Source of the DNA: Gemmatimonadaceae bacterium
GTDB lineage: Bacteria; Gemmatimonadota; Gemmatimonadetes; Gemmatimonadales; Gemmatimonadaceae
Length of the DNA: 42,545 nucleotides
Assembly: GCA_011525845.1 (NCBI GenBank)
Contig: WYBP01000015.1
Location: forward strand, 110,723 to 153,267
Direction: 5' to 3'
A program made the translations under genes and the position numbers. The notes under the pieces were generated by a model, which was not told the DNA's origin, did no database searches, and was given only the letters and a program-made list of their open reading frames with translations. The stretch's first letter is position 1; each line of letters opens with the position of its first letter. Of this stretch, positions 8,010-16,561 are shown in pieces.

Positions 8010-10196
8010 ATGCGACCCTGGTCCGCGCTCCTGCTGCTCGCCCTGGTGGGCGCTGCCCTCCCCGCCCAGTCCACCGCCCGGCGCGAGATCTCCGCCCTCC
8101 GCACGCCGACGCCGATCCGGCTCGATGGCATCCTGGACGAGGAGGTCTGGACCCGCGCCACCGCCGCCACCGGCTTCGTCCAGAGCGAGCCGCGCGAAGG
8201 CGAACCCGCGACGGAGCGCACGGAGGTCTGGGTCGCGTTCGACGCGGAGAACCTCTACATCGCGGCCTTCATGCACGACGCGGCGGCCGCACGCGCGATC
8301 GTGAACGACATCCGGAAGGACTTCCGCGAGGACGACCAGGACGACTTCGAGGTGATCCTCGACACCTTCCGCGACCGGCGCAACGGCTACGTCTTCATCA
8401 CGAACCCCGCCGGCGGGCGCGTCGACCGGCAGATCTCCAACGAGGGACGGGAGATCAACTCGAGCTGGGACGCGATCTGGGACGTGCGCACCGCGCGCCG
8501 CGACGACGGCTGGACCGCGGAGATGGTGATCCCCTTCCGCACGCTCCGGTTCGAGCCGGGCGAGGACCAGCGCTGGGGCATCAACTTCGCCCGCCGCATC
8601 CGGCACAAGAACGAGATCACCTTCTGGTCCCCCGTGCCGCGCGCGTTCAACCTGATGCGCCTCTCCCTCGCCGGCGACGTCGTCGGGCTCGAGATGCCGA
8701 GCGCCGGGCGCGACCTCCGCGTGAAGCCCTACCTGCTCGCCAACACGGTGCGCGACGTCGGCGTGCGCGCGTACGACCAGACGTTCGATGCGGGGCTCGA
8801 CCTCAAGTTCGCCGTGACCCGAGGGCTCACGCTCGACGCCACCGTGCGCCCCGACTTCGCGCAGGTGGAGGCGGACGAGCAGCAGGTGAACCTCACGCAG
8901 TTCGCCCAGTTCTTCCCCGAGAAGCGCGAGGCCTTCCTCGAGAACTCCGGCATCTTCTACGTCGGCGACGCGGCGCGGAACAACCGCGTCTTCGTCCCCG
9001 CCACGCCGGACGACGACAACCTCCTCTTCTTCTCCCGCCGCATCGGCATCCGCGACGACCGTCGCCCGCTCGAGATCGACGCGGGCGCGCGCCTCACCGG
9101 GAACGCCGGTGGCTTCGGGATCGGCCTCATCAACATGCACGTCCGCGGGGACGCCACCACCCCGGACAACAACTACAGCGTGATCCGCCTGCGCCGGAAC
9201 GTCGCGCTCGGCTCCGACGTCGGCGTGCTCCTGATGCAGCGCCAGTCGACCGAGGATGGCGGCGACTACAACCGCGTCGCCGGCGTGGACGCCAACATCC
9301 GCTTCTTCCGTCGGCTCGACTGGAACTCCTACGTCGTCGGCACGCGGACGCCGGGACTCTCCGGCGGGCAGTACGCGGCCCGCACCTCCCTCAACTGGGA
9401 GGGGAACTTCTTCCACGGCAAGGGAGGCGTCCTCTCGCTCGGCGAGGACTTCAACAACGACCTCGGCTTCTACCGGCGCGTGGGCGTGAAGAAGTGGTTC
9501 ACCGACATCGGCATCCGCCCCCGCCCCGAGGTGCTGCGCCGCCACGGCATCCGCGAACTGCACCCGCACATCGTCTGGGACTACTTCACGGACCAGCAGA
9601 ACCACCTCGTCCAGAAGCGGCTGCACACGGGGCAGAGCTTCTTCTTCGAGAACGGCGCGGTGGTGGAGCTCTCGTACAACCCGTCGTTCAACCTCCTCTC
9701 GCGCCCCCTCCGGCTCTCCCCGCAGGCCGACTCGCTCCCCGCGGGCGGGTACGGCTGGAACGAGTGGGGGCTCCTCGTGAACTCGGACCAGAGCCGGATG
9801 TTCGCGCTCAGTACGCGCTACGTCTGGGGCGAGCTCTACAACGGCACGCAGCAGACCATCAACTCCACGCTGACCTACCGGCCGAACTATCGCGTGCGCC
9901 TCAGCGCCGGCGTGCAGCGCACCGCGGGGGACCTCGCACTGGCGGACGGGAAGTTCGTGAACAGCTTCTGGACGACGCGCGCGAACTACTCCTTCTCGCC
10001 CCGCATGTTCATCGATGCGCTCTCGCAGTACGATCCGACGTCCAAGCAGCTCAACGCGAACGTCCGCTTCAATTTCCTGCACCACCCGCTGAGCGACCTC
10101 TTCATCGTGTACAACGACCAGCGCTTCCTCACGCCGGGTGCGCCCGTGGCGGGACGCTCGGTGATCGTCAAGTTCACGCAGATGATGGCGTTCTAG
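8010..10196 (+). CDS. CBM9-like/DUF5916 outer-membrane protein (copy 1)
   Basis: A 728-residue exported protein. It has a signal peptide (MRPWSALLLLALVGAALPAQ), then a CBM9-like domain to about residue 225 (PIRLDGILDEEVWTRATAAT, WVAFDAENLYIAAFMHD, MVIPFRTLRF). The rest is a DUF5916 region rich in alternating aromatic strands, typical of an outer-membrane barrel. Its signature is FAQVEADEQQVNLTQFAQFF followed by PEKREAFLENSGIF. The last residue is Phe, as in many barrel proteins recognised by the Bam machinery. The family is common in Bacteroidota and Gemmatimonadota and often sits with peptidases, but its role is not established. A GTG 9 bases upstream is possible; I prefer the ATG that opens the signal peptide. 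The second copy is at 26436-28673. Confidence 0.85.
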   Translation: MRPWSALLLLALVGAALPAQSTARREISALRTPTPIRLDGILDEEVWTRATAATGFVQSEPREGEPATERTEVWVAFDAENLYIAAFMHDAAAARAIVNDIRKDFREDDQDDFEVILDTFRDRRNGYVFITNPAGGRVDRQISNEGREINSSWDAIWDVRTARRDDGWTAEMVIPFRTLRFEPGEDQRWGINFARRIRHKNEITFWSPVPRAFNLMRLSLAGDVVGLEMPSAGRDLRVKPYLLANTVRDVGVRAYDQTFDAGLDLKFAVTRGLTLDATVRPDFAQVEADEQQVNLTQFAQFFPEKREAFLENSGIFYVGDAARNNRVFVPATPDDDNLLFFSRRIGIRDDRRPLEIDAGARLTGNAGGFGIGLINMHVRGDATTPDNNYSVIRLRRNVALGSDVGVLLMQRQSTEDGGDYNRVAGVDANIRFFRRLDWNSYVVGTRTPGLSGGQYAARTSLNWEGNFFHGKGGVLSLGEDFNNDLGFYRRVGVKKWFTDIGIRPRPEVLRRHGIRELHPHIVWDYFTDQQNHLVQKRLHTGQSFFFENGAVVELSYNPSFNLLSRPLRLSPQADSLPAGGYGWNEWGLLVNSDQSRMFALSTRYVWGELYNGTQQTINSTLTYRPNYRVRLSAGVQRTAGDLALADGKFVNSFWTTRANYSFSPRMFIDALSQYDPTSKQLNANVRFNFLHHPLSDLFIVYNDQRFLTPGAPVAGRSVIVKFTQMMAF

Positions 10197-10203
10197 GAGG
10201 CCG

Positions 10204-11280
10204 ATGCCGGCTGCGCCGGAGGACGAGCACGTCGCGGCGGCGAAGGCCGCCGGCCTGGTGTACGTGACGGACGCGATGCCCGGCATCGCACGCCGTCGCG
10301 CCGGCAAGGGGTTCGCGTACTACACCCCCCGCGGCGCGCGCATCACCGACCCCGCGGCGCGGAAGCGGCTCGCGGCGCTCGCCATCCCCCCAGCGTGGAC
10401 GGACGTCTGGATCTGCCCGGACCCGCGCGGCCACCTCCAGGCGACGGCGCGCGACGCCAAGGACCGGAAGCAGTACCGCTACCACCCGCGCTTCCGCGCC
10501 GAGCGGGACGAGTCGAAGTTCGACCGGATGCTCGCCTTCAGCGCCGCCCTCCCCCGCCTGCGGGAACTCGTGGAGCGCGACCTCATGTCGCCGGGGCTCA
10601 CGCGCCGGAAGCTCCTCGCCACGCTCGTGCGCCTGCTCGACAAGACGCTGATCCGGATCGGGAACGAGGAGTACCTCAAGTCGAACAAGTCCGTCGGGCT
10701 CACCACGATGCGCCGCCGGCACGTGGTGGTGGAGGGGCACACGCTCACCTTCTCCTTCCGCGGCAAGAGCGGCGTGCAGCACGAGATCGCGGTCACGGAC
10801 CAGCGGCTCGCCCGCATCGTGAGGAGCCTGCAGGACCTCCCCGGACAGGAACTCTTCCATTACCTCGACGACGAGGGCCGGCGCCTCACGGTCGACTCGG
10901 GGGATGTGAACGCCTACCTGCAGGAGCTCACCGGGTCCGACGTGACCGCGAAGGACTTCCGCACCTGGAGCGGCACGATGCTCGCCGCGAGCGCCTTGCG
11001 CGAGTTCGGGCCGCCGGCGTCCGCCGCCGAGGCGAAGCGGAACGTGAACCAGGCGCTCGACCGCGTGGCGAAGCGCCTCGGCAACACCCGCGCCGTGGCG
11101 CGGAAGTATTACGTTCATCCGGCGATCGTCGAGGCCTACCACCGCGGCGTCGCCGCTCCCGTCCCGCGCCGCGCGCGGCGGCGTGAGCGTCCCTCGGCCG
11201 CGCTCCGCCGCGACGAGGTCGCCGTGCTCCAGTTCCTGCACGAGGAACTCGAGGACCGTCCGTCATCCAGCCGCCCATGA
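10204..11280 (+). CDS. DNA topoisomerase IB
   Basis: A 358-residue protein of the poxvirus/bacterial topoisomerase IB family, which relaxes supercoils through a transient 3'-phosphotyrosine link. Catalytic residues are visible: Arg151 (RIGNEEY), Lys188 (FRGKSG), Arg253 (DFRTWSGT) and the nucleophile Tyr303 in KYYVHPAIVEAY. The N-terminal domain carries GKGFAYYTPRG and IPPAWTDVWICPDPRGHLQATARDAKDRKQYRYH (binding surface). A basic tail (RRARRRERPSAALRR) lies near the C-terminus. AGGAGG (10195-10200) overlaps the stop of the DUF5916 gene and ends 3 bases before the ATG. The following small membrane protein starts 3 bases after its stop, so these genes are probably cotranscribed. All catalytic residues are present and the length is usual. 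Confidence 0.93.
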   Translation: MPAAPEDEHVAAAKAAGLVYVTDAMPGIARRRAGKGFAYYTPRGARITDPAARKRLAALAIPPAWTDVWICPDPRGHLQATARDAKDRKQYRYHPRFRAERDESKFDRMLAFSAALPRLRELVERDLMSPGLTRRKLLATLVRLLDKTLIRIGNEEYLKSNKSVGLTTMRRRHVVVEGHTLTFSFRGKSGVQHEIAVTDQRLARIVRSLQDLPGQELFHYLDDEGRRLTVDSGDVNAYLQELTGSDVTAKDFRTWSGTMLAASALREFGPPASAAEAKRNVNQALDRVAKRLGNTRAVARKYYVHPAIVEAYHRGVAAPVPRRARRRERPSAALRRDEVAVLQFLHEELEDRPSSSRP

Positions 11281-11283
11281 TCC

Positions 11284-11607
11284 ATGGCCTACCTCTCGCG
11301 CTTCGACCTCTGGCAGTTCCTCCTGACGCTCGTCCCACTCGTGGCGGGTGTGGCGGGAGGGATGATCGCCGCGCGTTGGACCCAGCACCTCGGCAAGGTC
11401 GTCATCGCCTACTCGGCCATCTGCATCGGCGTCGGCCTCGCGCCGCAGTGGCTCCCCGCGGCGGGACTCGTGCCCGACGGTCCCCTGCGCCCGGTGCTCG
11501 TCGAGACCAAGCTCTTCTTCATCGTGGGGATCCTCACGATCCTCGCGGCGGCCGGCCGCGCGATCCAGCGACGTTCGCGCGCGGCGGCGTCCCCCGTCAC
11601 CCGCTGA
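11284..11607 (+). CDS. Small membrane protein with three helices, unknown function
   Basis: A 107-residue hydrophobic protein. Predicted helices are about residues 10-29 ([20 protein letters not shown]), 38-56 ([19 protein letters not shown]) and 74-92 ([18 protein letters not shown]), with a basic C-terminus ([16 protein letters not shown]) that should face the cytoplasm. I do not recognise the family. Its ATG lies 3 bases after the topoisomerase stop and 7 bases separate its stop from the next start. The reading frame is supported by this tight packing and by the hydrophobic pattern; alternative frames through the same DNA give Arg/Pro-rich, gene-unlike peptides. Confidence 0.6.
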   Translation: MAYLSRFDLWQFLLTLVPLVAGVAGGMIAARWTQHLGKVVIAYSAICIGVGLAPQWLPAAGLVPDGPLRPVLVETKLFFIVGILTILAAAGRAIQRRSRAAASPVTR

Positions 11608-11614
11608 GGACCCC

Positions 11615-11986
11615 ATGGAACTCGGAGCCTTCTCCGTCAGCCTCGCCGTGAAGGACATCGCCGCCTCGCGCGCCTTCTATGAGAAGCTCGGCTTCACCGT
11701 CTTCGGCGGGAAGCAGGAGCAGAAGTGGCTCATCATGAAGAACGGTCCCCACGTGATCGGGCTCTTCCAGGGGATGTTCGACAAGAACATCCTCACCTTC
11801 AATCCGGGATGGGACCAGGACGCGAAGCCGCTCGCGAAGTTCACGGACGTGCGCGAACTGCAGCGCGCCCTCAAGGAGCGGGGCGTCGCGCTCACGACTG
11901 AGGCGGATGAGAGCACGAAGGGCCCGGCCAGCTTCGCGCTGCTCGACCCCGACGGGAATCCGGTCCTCGTCGACCAGCACGTCTAG
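11615..11986 (+). CDS. VOC-superfamily (glyoxalase/bleomycin-resistance fold) protein
   Basis: A 123-residue single-domain protein with the paired beta-alpha-beta modules of the vicinal oxygen chelate fold: [26 protein letters not shown] in the first, [24 protein letters not shown] in the second, closing with [17 protein letters not shown]. The closing DPDGNP turn with a following acidic strand is normal for the fold. Members include lyases, dioxygenases and antibiotic-binding proteins, and I cannot assign a reaction. Ribosome site GAGGA (11606-11610) overlaps the upstream stop. It is the last gene of the block beginning at 8010 and converges on the glyoxalase-like gene 4 bases downstream. 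Confidence 0.85.
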   Translation: MELGAFSVSLAVKDIAASRAFYEKLGFTVFGGKQEQKWLIMKNGPHVIGLFQGMFDKNILTFNPGWDQDAKPLAKFTDVRELQRALKERGVALTTEADESTKGPASFALLDPDGNPVLVDQHV

Positions 11987-11990
11987 GCGA

Positions 11991-12629
11991 CTACCGGAGC
12001 TCCACGACCCGGTCGCCGACCTTGAGCGTGGCGACCAGCCCCGGCCGCGGTGCCGCCGCGACGTCGAGGTCGATCCCGAGCGCCGCGAAGGCCTGACGGA
12101 GCGGATCGGGCAACGGGTGCTCCGCGCGCAACCCGATGAGCGTGCCAACGGCGGGTGCGCTGCTGCCCGGATGCGGCGTCGAGCCCCACGCGATCAGGAA
12201 CGGGACGAGCCCGTCCACCGGCATCGCGTACGGATCGGTGAGGCGCCAGCGGACCATGCTTCCGTCCGGGCGTGCGCGCTCTCCGCCCTGCACCGCACCG
12301 AGCGCGAGTCCCGCCGCCGCTGCCCGAGCCGCACGCTCCTCGATCGCCTCGTCCCGCAGCACCCAGGTCGCGAGCCGCGGGAGCCCGGGCGCATCGACAC
12401 CGAACGGCCGCCCGCGCGCGGGGCGCGGGAGTTCTGGGTCCGCCGAGACGATCTCGAGGTAGGTCGCCGGCCCCAGGCTCAGGAGCGCGTTGTGCGTCCC
12501 GTAGCGCGGGTGAAGCCCGCCCACCTCCGCGCGGACGCCGAGCGCGCGCTCCACGGCTTCGATCCCGGACCGGAGGTCGGGGACCGCGTAGACGAGGTGA
12601 TCGACATCCGGCGGTGGGCGGGAAGACAT
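11991..12629 (-). CDS. Glyoxalase-like (VOC fold) protein
   Basis: A 212-residue protein opening with PDVDHLVYAVPDLRSGIEAVERALGVRAEVGGLHPRYGTHNALLSLG and continuing ATYLEIVSADPE. This is the opening of the Glyoxalase_3-like branch of the VOC fold: a His in the first strand, the G-x-H-x-x-x-G-T-x-N motif, and an E-I-V metal-side strand. A second module begins near residue 95 (GLPRLATWVLRDEAIEERAARAAAAG) and includes DGSMVRWRLTDPYAMPVDGLVPFLIAWGSTPHP. The reaction is unknown. I chose the ATG at 12629 because the conserved fold begins about ten residues later; upstream codons look untranslated. It is divergent from the SIMPL gene across 80 bases. Confidence 0.82.
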   Translation of the reverse strand: MSSRPPPDVDHLVYAVPDLRSGIEAVERALGVRAEVGGLHPRYGTHNALLSLGPATYLEIVSADPELPRPARGRPFGVDAPGLPRLATWVLRDEAIEERAARAAAAGLALGAVQGGERARPDGSMVRWRLTDPYAMPVDGLVPFLIAWGSTPHPGSSAPAVGTLIGLRAEHPLPDPLRQAFAALGIDLDVAAAPRPGLVATLKVGDRVVELR

Positions 12630-12709
12630 GCGCCGCGGGAACTTGCGGTCGGTCGCCGGTGTCAGCAATCTCCGGCCCCGCTCCCTCACACCCTCCCGCA
12701 CCCCCGCCC

Positions 12710-13447
12710 ATGGCGCTCGACAAGTACCTCGCCCCCTCCGCCCTCCTCGCCGCCGGCATCGCGCTCGGTGGACTGCTCGTGGGCAACGGATTCGTGCGCG
12801 CGCGCGCGGCCGACCGTTTCGTCGAGGTGAAGGGCGTCGCCGAGCAGGAGGCGAAGGCGGACCTCGCGCTCTGGCCGCTGCGCCTCGTGACAGCCTCGAA
12901 CGACCTCGCGGCGGCCCAGGCGGCGCTGGCGCGGAACACCAGCCAGACCTTCGCCTTCCTCAGGCGGCAGGGCATCGACTCCACGCGTGTCGAGATCCAG
13001 AGCGTGCAGGTCACCGACGGCTACGCCAACATCTACGGCGGGAGCCGCGAGGGCGCGCCGCGCTACGTGGTGGCGCAGGTGCTGATGGTCCGCACCACGG
13101 AGATCGACCTCGTGGTGGCGGCCAGCGGGAAGGTCGGCGAGCTCATCAGCGCCGGCGTGGTGCTCAGCTCGGGGCGCGAGGAGTACGGGGCGTCGGGCCC
13201 GACCTACCTCTTCACGCGGCTCAACGACCTCAAGCCGGCCATGATCCGCGACGCCACGGCGAGCGCGCGCGAGGCGGCCGAGCAGTTCGCGCTCGACTCG
13301 CAGAGCAAGTTGAAGGGGATCCGGCAGGCGAACCAAGGCGTGTTCGTGATCCTGCCGCGCGACCAGGCGCAGGGCGTCTCGGAGGAGTCGCAGCCCACGA
13401 AGAAGATCCGCGTGGTGGCGACCATCCAGTACTACCTCGCCGGATGA
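12710..13447 (+). CDS. SIMPL-domain (YggE-like) membrane-anchored protein
   Basis: A 245-residue protein. One N-terminal hydrophobic segment (about residues 9-28, PSALLAAGIALGGLLVGNGF) anchors or exports it, and the rest is a SIMPL domain: RFVEVKGVAEQEAKADLALWPLRLV, then SASGKVGELISAGVVLSSG-like and PTYLFTRLNDLKPAMIRDATASAREAAEQFA. The TPR-free, single-domain length fits the family. SIMPL proteins are periplasmic and form oligomers; E. coli YggE is linked to oxidative stress, but a general role is not settled. A weak promoter-like pair, TTGCGG (12643-12648) and CAATCT (12666-12671), precedes it. Confidence 0.85.
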   Translation: MALDKYLAPSALLAAGIALGGLLVGNGFVRARAADRFVEVKGVAEQEAKADLALWPLRLVTASNDLAAAQAALARNTSQTFAFLRRQGIDSTRVEIQSVQVTDGYANIYGGSREGAPRYVVAQVLMVRTTEIDLVVAASGKVGELISAGVVLSSGREEYGASGPTYLFTRLNDLKPAMIRDATASAREAAEQFALDSQSKLKGIRQANQGVFVILPRDQAQGVSEESQPTKKIRVVATIQYYLAG

Positions 13448-13484
13448 ACGGGGGCCCGGGAGGGGCACGCCGGGAATAGCGGCG

Positions 13485-13504
13485 CCTTCCGGAAGGTGTA
13501 GCTT
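13485..13504 (+). promoter_or_regulatory. 12-bp palindrome beside a -10 box, promoter/operator of the membrane-receptor operon
   Basis: CCTTCCGGAAGG (13485-13496) is a perfect palindrome. TAGCTT follows at 13499-13504, a -10-like box with 6 bases between it and the ATG at 13511, which puts transcription start at or next to the start codon. I see no good -35 element. A palindrome in the -35/-10 spacer is where a dimeric regulator would block or twist the promoter. Both roles are inferred. Confidence 0.4.
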
Positions 13505-13510
13505 CGCGGC

Positions 13511-14008
13511 ATGCGTACGTCCCGCTTCCTGCTCACCTGCCTCACCGCCGGCGTCGCCTGGATCGTCGTCGAGGTCACCGGCGGCCTCCTCTTCCTCGCG
13601 CTCGGCGTCCGGCTCTGGCGCTACGAGATCGTGCCACTGTGGTGGGATATCACGTCGCCGGTCGTCTGGTGCTTCGCCGTCGTCTTCATCGTGCCGCTCA
13701 GCGTGGTGTTCGACCGCGCCGTGACCTCGCGGTACGAGGGATTGCGGGCGTGGACCGTGCACTGTCTCTTTCTGATGACGACGGGGACCATCCTCGAGGT
13801 CGTCTTCAACGACCTGATCTTCCGACAACACTTCGGCGGCCCGCTCTACGAGTACCTCGTGCTGCCGACCTTCAACGGATCGGGATCTTGGCTCTCCCCG
13901 CTCTACTACGCGACGCTCCTGATCCATCGACCCGTCTCGGAACGCCTGCTGCGGCCGGAGCCGATGACGGACGCGACGTTCGCGGTCGCACCATCGGTGC
14001 GCGCGTGA
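13511..14008 (+). CDS. Small polytopic membrane protein, unknown family
   Basis: A 165-residue protein with about four membrane helices: residues 7-33, 43-66 (ITSPVVWCFAVVFIVPLSVVF), 79-98 (WTVHCLFLMTTGTILEVVF) and 125-140. An acidic and aromatic motif follows the third helix: E-V-V-F-N-D-L-I-F, then GGPLYEYLVLPTFNGSGSWLSPLYY. Charged residues next to membrane helices and the P-L-Y-E-Y-x-x-x-P pattern suggest an enzyme or ligand-binding protein, not a plain anchor, but I do not recognise the family. The gene appears leaderless. Its stop overlaps the GTG start of the TonB receptor by 4 bases (GTGA), so the two are coupled. Position suggests an inner-membrane partner of the receptor or of the CruF-like proteins downstream. 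Confidence 0.6.
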   Translation: MRTSRFLLTCLTAGVAWIVVEVTGGLLFLALGVRLWRYEIVPLWWDITSPVVWCFAVVFIVPLSVVFDRAVTSRYEGLRAWTVHCLFLMTTGTILEVVFNDLIFRQHFGGPLYEYLVLPTFNGSGSWLSPLYYATLLIHRPVSERLLRPEPMTDATFAVAPSVRA

Positions 14009-16497
14009 GGCGGCACCTCGGATGGGCCGCGACGCTCCTGCTCGCGCTCGGCTGGAGCGGGAGCGCCGCGGCGCAGGGCGGAACGATCACGGGACGGGTG
14101 ACGACGACCGGGGGTGCCGCACCCCTGGCCGGCATCAACGTCTCGGTCGCGAACGCGCGCCCCGCCGTCACCGATGCGGACGGCCGGTACGTCCTCCGGA
14201 ACCTCTCCGCCGGCACCGACACCGTCCGCTTCCGGTGGATCGGCTATGCGCCGCGCGAGCTCGTGGTCTCGCTCGAGGAGGGCGAGCGCCTGACGCTCAA
14301 CGTCGAACTCGAACCGGAGCCCGTGCAGCTCTCGCAGGTGCGCATCTCCGGCGCCTCACGGCAGGTCGAGCGCGTGGTGGACGCGCCGGCCGCCGTCTCG
14401 GTCGTTGCGCCCGAGCGCGTGCGCGAGATGGCGGGCGTCGGCCAGGTGCCCATGCTCGTCGCCGACATGCCCGGGGTACGCGTCGCGCAGAGCGGCGTGA
14501 ACGACTTCAACGTCAACGCGCGCGGGTTCAACACCCCCACCAATCGCCGGCTGCTCGTCCTCGTCGACGGCCGCGACGTCTCCGCGCCCCTCCTCAACAA
14601 CCAGGACTGGGCCGACCTCTCGCTCACCGACCCCGCGACGCGGGTCGAGTTCGTGCGTGGCCCGGGCTCCGCGCTCTACGGCGCGAACGCCTTCTCCGGC
14701 GTCCTCGCCATCACCACGCCCGCCGTGCGCGAGTCGCGCGGCACGTGGGTGGACCTGAGCGGCGGCGAGGTCAGCGCGCTCCGGGCGACCGCCAGCTCAT
14801 CGTGGATCACGGACGACTATCGCTGGGGGTTCCGCGCCGGTGCCGGGTACTCCACGACCCAGACCCCCGACGTCGCGCGCACGAACCTCGGGGATCTCGA
14901 GCGCGAGTACGCGGCGGCGGGCATCCCCGCCGGAGCCGCCCGGATGCCCGCCCCCGGGTACGAGCTCATCCCGCTCCAGGGCCAGACGAAGAGCGGGGTG
15001 CTCGGGTTGCCGGGCGCCGCGAGCGGCACCCCCGATCCGCTCCGCACCTCGTTCGCGAACGCGCGGCTCGACTACTATCCGGCGAACGGGGCGATCGTCA
15101 CCGCCGAGGGCGGCTGGTCGAGGATCGAGAACCCCGTCGCCACGCTCACGGCGGGCCGCTCGCAGACCCTCGAGGCGACCCGCCCGTGGGGAAGGCTCGC
15201 GTGGACCTCCGAGGGCTTCTCGCTCATGGCGTACCACACCGGGCGCACGGGGGAGAACGTCTCCCTCGCCAGCGGGCAGCGCGGCGACGACATCACGTCC
15301 ACCACGCACCTCGAGGGCCAGGTCAACCGGCGGTTCGCGGGCGCGCGCGGGCGCTTCGTGCTCGGCGGCTCGCTCCGCACCGTGATGGTGGACACGAAGG
15401 GGACCCTGCTCTCCCCCGCCGACGACGGCCGCAGCGACCGGTTCTACGGCGCGTTCGGCCAGGTGGAGTACGAACCCTTCGCGCGCTGGAAGGTCATCGC
15501 CGCCGGGCGCGTCGACGAGGGCTCGCTCAACGAGACGAACTTCTCGCCCAAGCTCGGCGTGGTGTACGCGCCGGCGTCCGACCAGGCGGTGCGCCTCACC
15601 TTCAGCCGGGGATACCTGAACCCCTCGGTGCTCGAGCGCTTCATCGCGTTCCCCGCCGGTCCGCCGCTCGACTTCTCGCTGCTCGAGGCGGGGTTGCGCG
15701 CCTCGCCGCTCGGCCCCGCACTCGCCGGCGTGCCGAACGGCGAACTGTTCACCGTCTCGAGCGCGGTGCCGCTGCTCGCGCTCGGGAACGACCAGCTGCG
15801 GTCCTCGAAGGTCAACGGCGTCGAGCTCGGCTACAAGGGACAGTTCGACCGCCTCTTCGTGACGGCGGACGTCTACTACAGCCGGATCAGCGACTTCGCC
15901 TCGGGACTCCTCCCGGGCGCGAACCCGCGCTATGCGCCATGGACGGCGCCGGCCGCGGTGCCGGGCGCGGCGGCCGCGGGGCTCGAGGGCGCCGTCGCCG
16001 CGGCCGTCGGCCCGGGCCTCACCCGCCTCGCGGACGGGAGCACGGCGCTCGTGCTCTCGAGCGGCAACTTCGGCGAGGCGCGCGAGTACGGCGCGGAGCT
16101 CGGCGTCGGCGTGCAGGTGGACCGCGCGCTGCGCTGGGACGCCAACTACACCTACTACGGCTTCGCGATCAACCAGGCCGAGTTCTACGCCGGCGACACC
16201 CTGCTCCCCAACACGCCGCGCCACGCGGTGAACCTCTCCGGCGCGTGGACCGGGGCGCAGGGCGCGCGCGTCCGCCTCGGCTGGCGATGGGAGGATGCGC
16301 ACCGCTGGCACGCCGGCGTCTGGCAGGGCTTCGTCCCGTCGAGCGGGAGCGTGGACCTGAACGCGAGCCTGCCCGCCGGCGAGCGCCTCACCTTCTCCCT
16401 CTCGGCGACGGACCTCCTCGACCAGAAGCGCTACCACCTCTACGGCGGCTCGATCGTCGGACGACGCGTGATCGGCGGCGTCTCGTGGCGGCGGTAG
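14005..16497 (+). CDS. TonB-dependent outer-membrane receptor with carboxypeptidase-regulatory-like N-domain
   Basis: An 830-residue protein starting at GTG 14005, overlapping the previous stop. The signal peptide ends in GSAAAQ. Residues about 24-105 form a carboxypeptidase-D regulatory-like beta domain (GTITGRVTTTGGAAPLAGIN, VTDADGRYVLRNLSAG, RFRWIGYAPRE). A plug domain follows (about 115-240) with DMPGVRVAQSGVNDFNVNARGF, RLLVLVDGRDVS and EFVRGPGSALYGANAFSGVLAITT. The rest is a 22-strand-type barrel ending in a C-terminal SWRR after GGSIVGRRVIGGV. Such receptors import scarce ligands with energy from TonB. The ligand is not readable from the sequence. It lies between an unknown membrane protein and two CruF-like genes, which hints at a hydrophobic ligand (inference). 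Confidence 0.9.
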   Translation: MRRHLGWAATLLLALGWSGSAAAQGGTITGRVTTTGGAAPLAGINVSVANARPAVTDADGRYVLRNLSAGTDTVRFRWIGYAPRELVVSLEEGERLTLNVELEPEPVQLSQVRISGASRQVERVVDAPAAVSVVAPERVREMAGVGQVPMLVADMPGVRVAQSGVNDFNVNARGFNTPTNRRLLVLVDGRDVSAPLLNNQDWADLSLTDPATRVEFVRGPGSALYGANAFSGVLAITTPAVRESRGTWVDLSGGEVSALRATASSSWITDDYRWGFRAGAGYSTTQTPDVARTNLGDLEREYAAAGIPAGAARMPAPGYELIPLQGQTKSGVLGLPGAASGTPDPLRTSFANARLDYYPANGAIVTAEGGWSRIENPVATLTAGRSQTLEATRPWGRLAWTSEGFSLMAYHTGRTGENVSLASGQRGDDITSTTHLEGQVNRRFAGARGRFVLGGSLRTVMVDTKGTLLSPADDGRSDRFYGAFGQVEYEPFARWKVIAAGRVDEGSLNETNFSPKLGVVYAPASDQAVRLTFSRGYLNPSVLERFIAFPAGPPLDFSLLEAGLRASPLGPALAGVPNGELFTVSSAVPLLALGNDQLRSSKVNGVELGYKGQFDRLFVTADVYYSRISDFASGLLPGANPRYAPWTAPAAVPGAAAAGLEGAVAAAVGPGLTRLADGSTALVLSSGNFGEAREYGAELGVGVQVDRALRWDANYTYYGFAINQAEFYAGDTLLPNTPRHAVNLSGAWTGAQGARVRLGWRWEDAHRWHAGVWQGFVPSSGSVDLNASLPAGERLTFSLSATDLLDQKRYHLYGGSIVGRRVIGGVSWRR

Positions 16498-16506
16498 CGT
16501 GACCCC

Positions 16507-16561
16507 GTGGTGAACCCGTGGTGAACCCGTGGTGAACCCGAGGTGAGCCCATGATGAATCC
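16507..16561 (+). repeat. 11-bp tandem repeat running through the ribosome site into a start codon
   Basis: Three exact copies of GTGGTGAACCC (16507-16517, 16518-16528, 16529-16539) are followed by the variants GAGGTGAGCCC (16540-16550) and ATGATGAATCC (16551-16561). A degenerate copy, GCGTGACCCC, may precede them at 16497-16506. The fourth copy supplies the purine-rich GAGGTGA ribosome site and the fifth supplies ATGATG, the start of the next gene. Copy number could vary by slippage. Confidence 0.85.

Noticed and set aside
7851-10307. 818-codon open frame antisense to the DUF5916 gene
   Set aside because: No signal, domain or ribosome site, and it spans several sense genes with good motifs. 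It is a GC-skew artefact.
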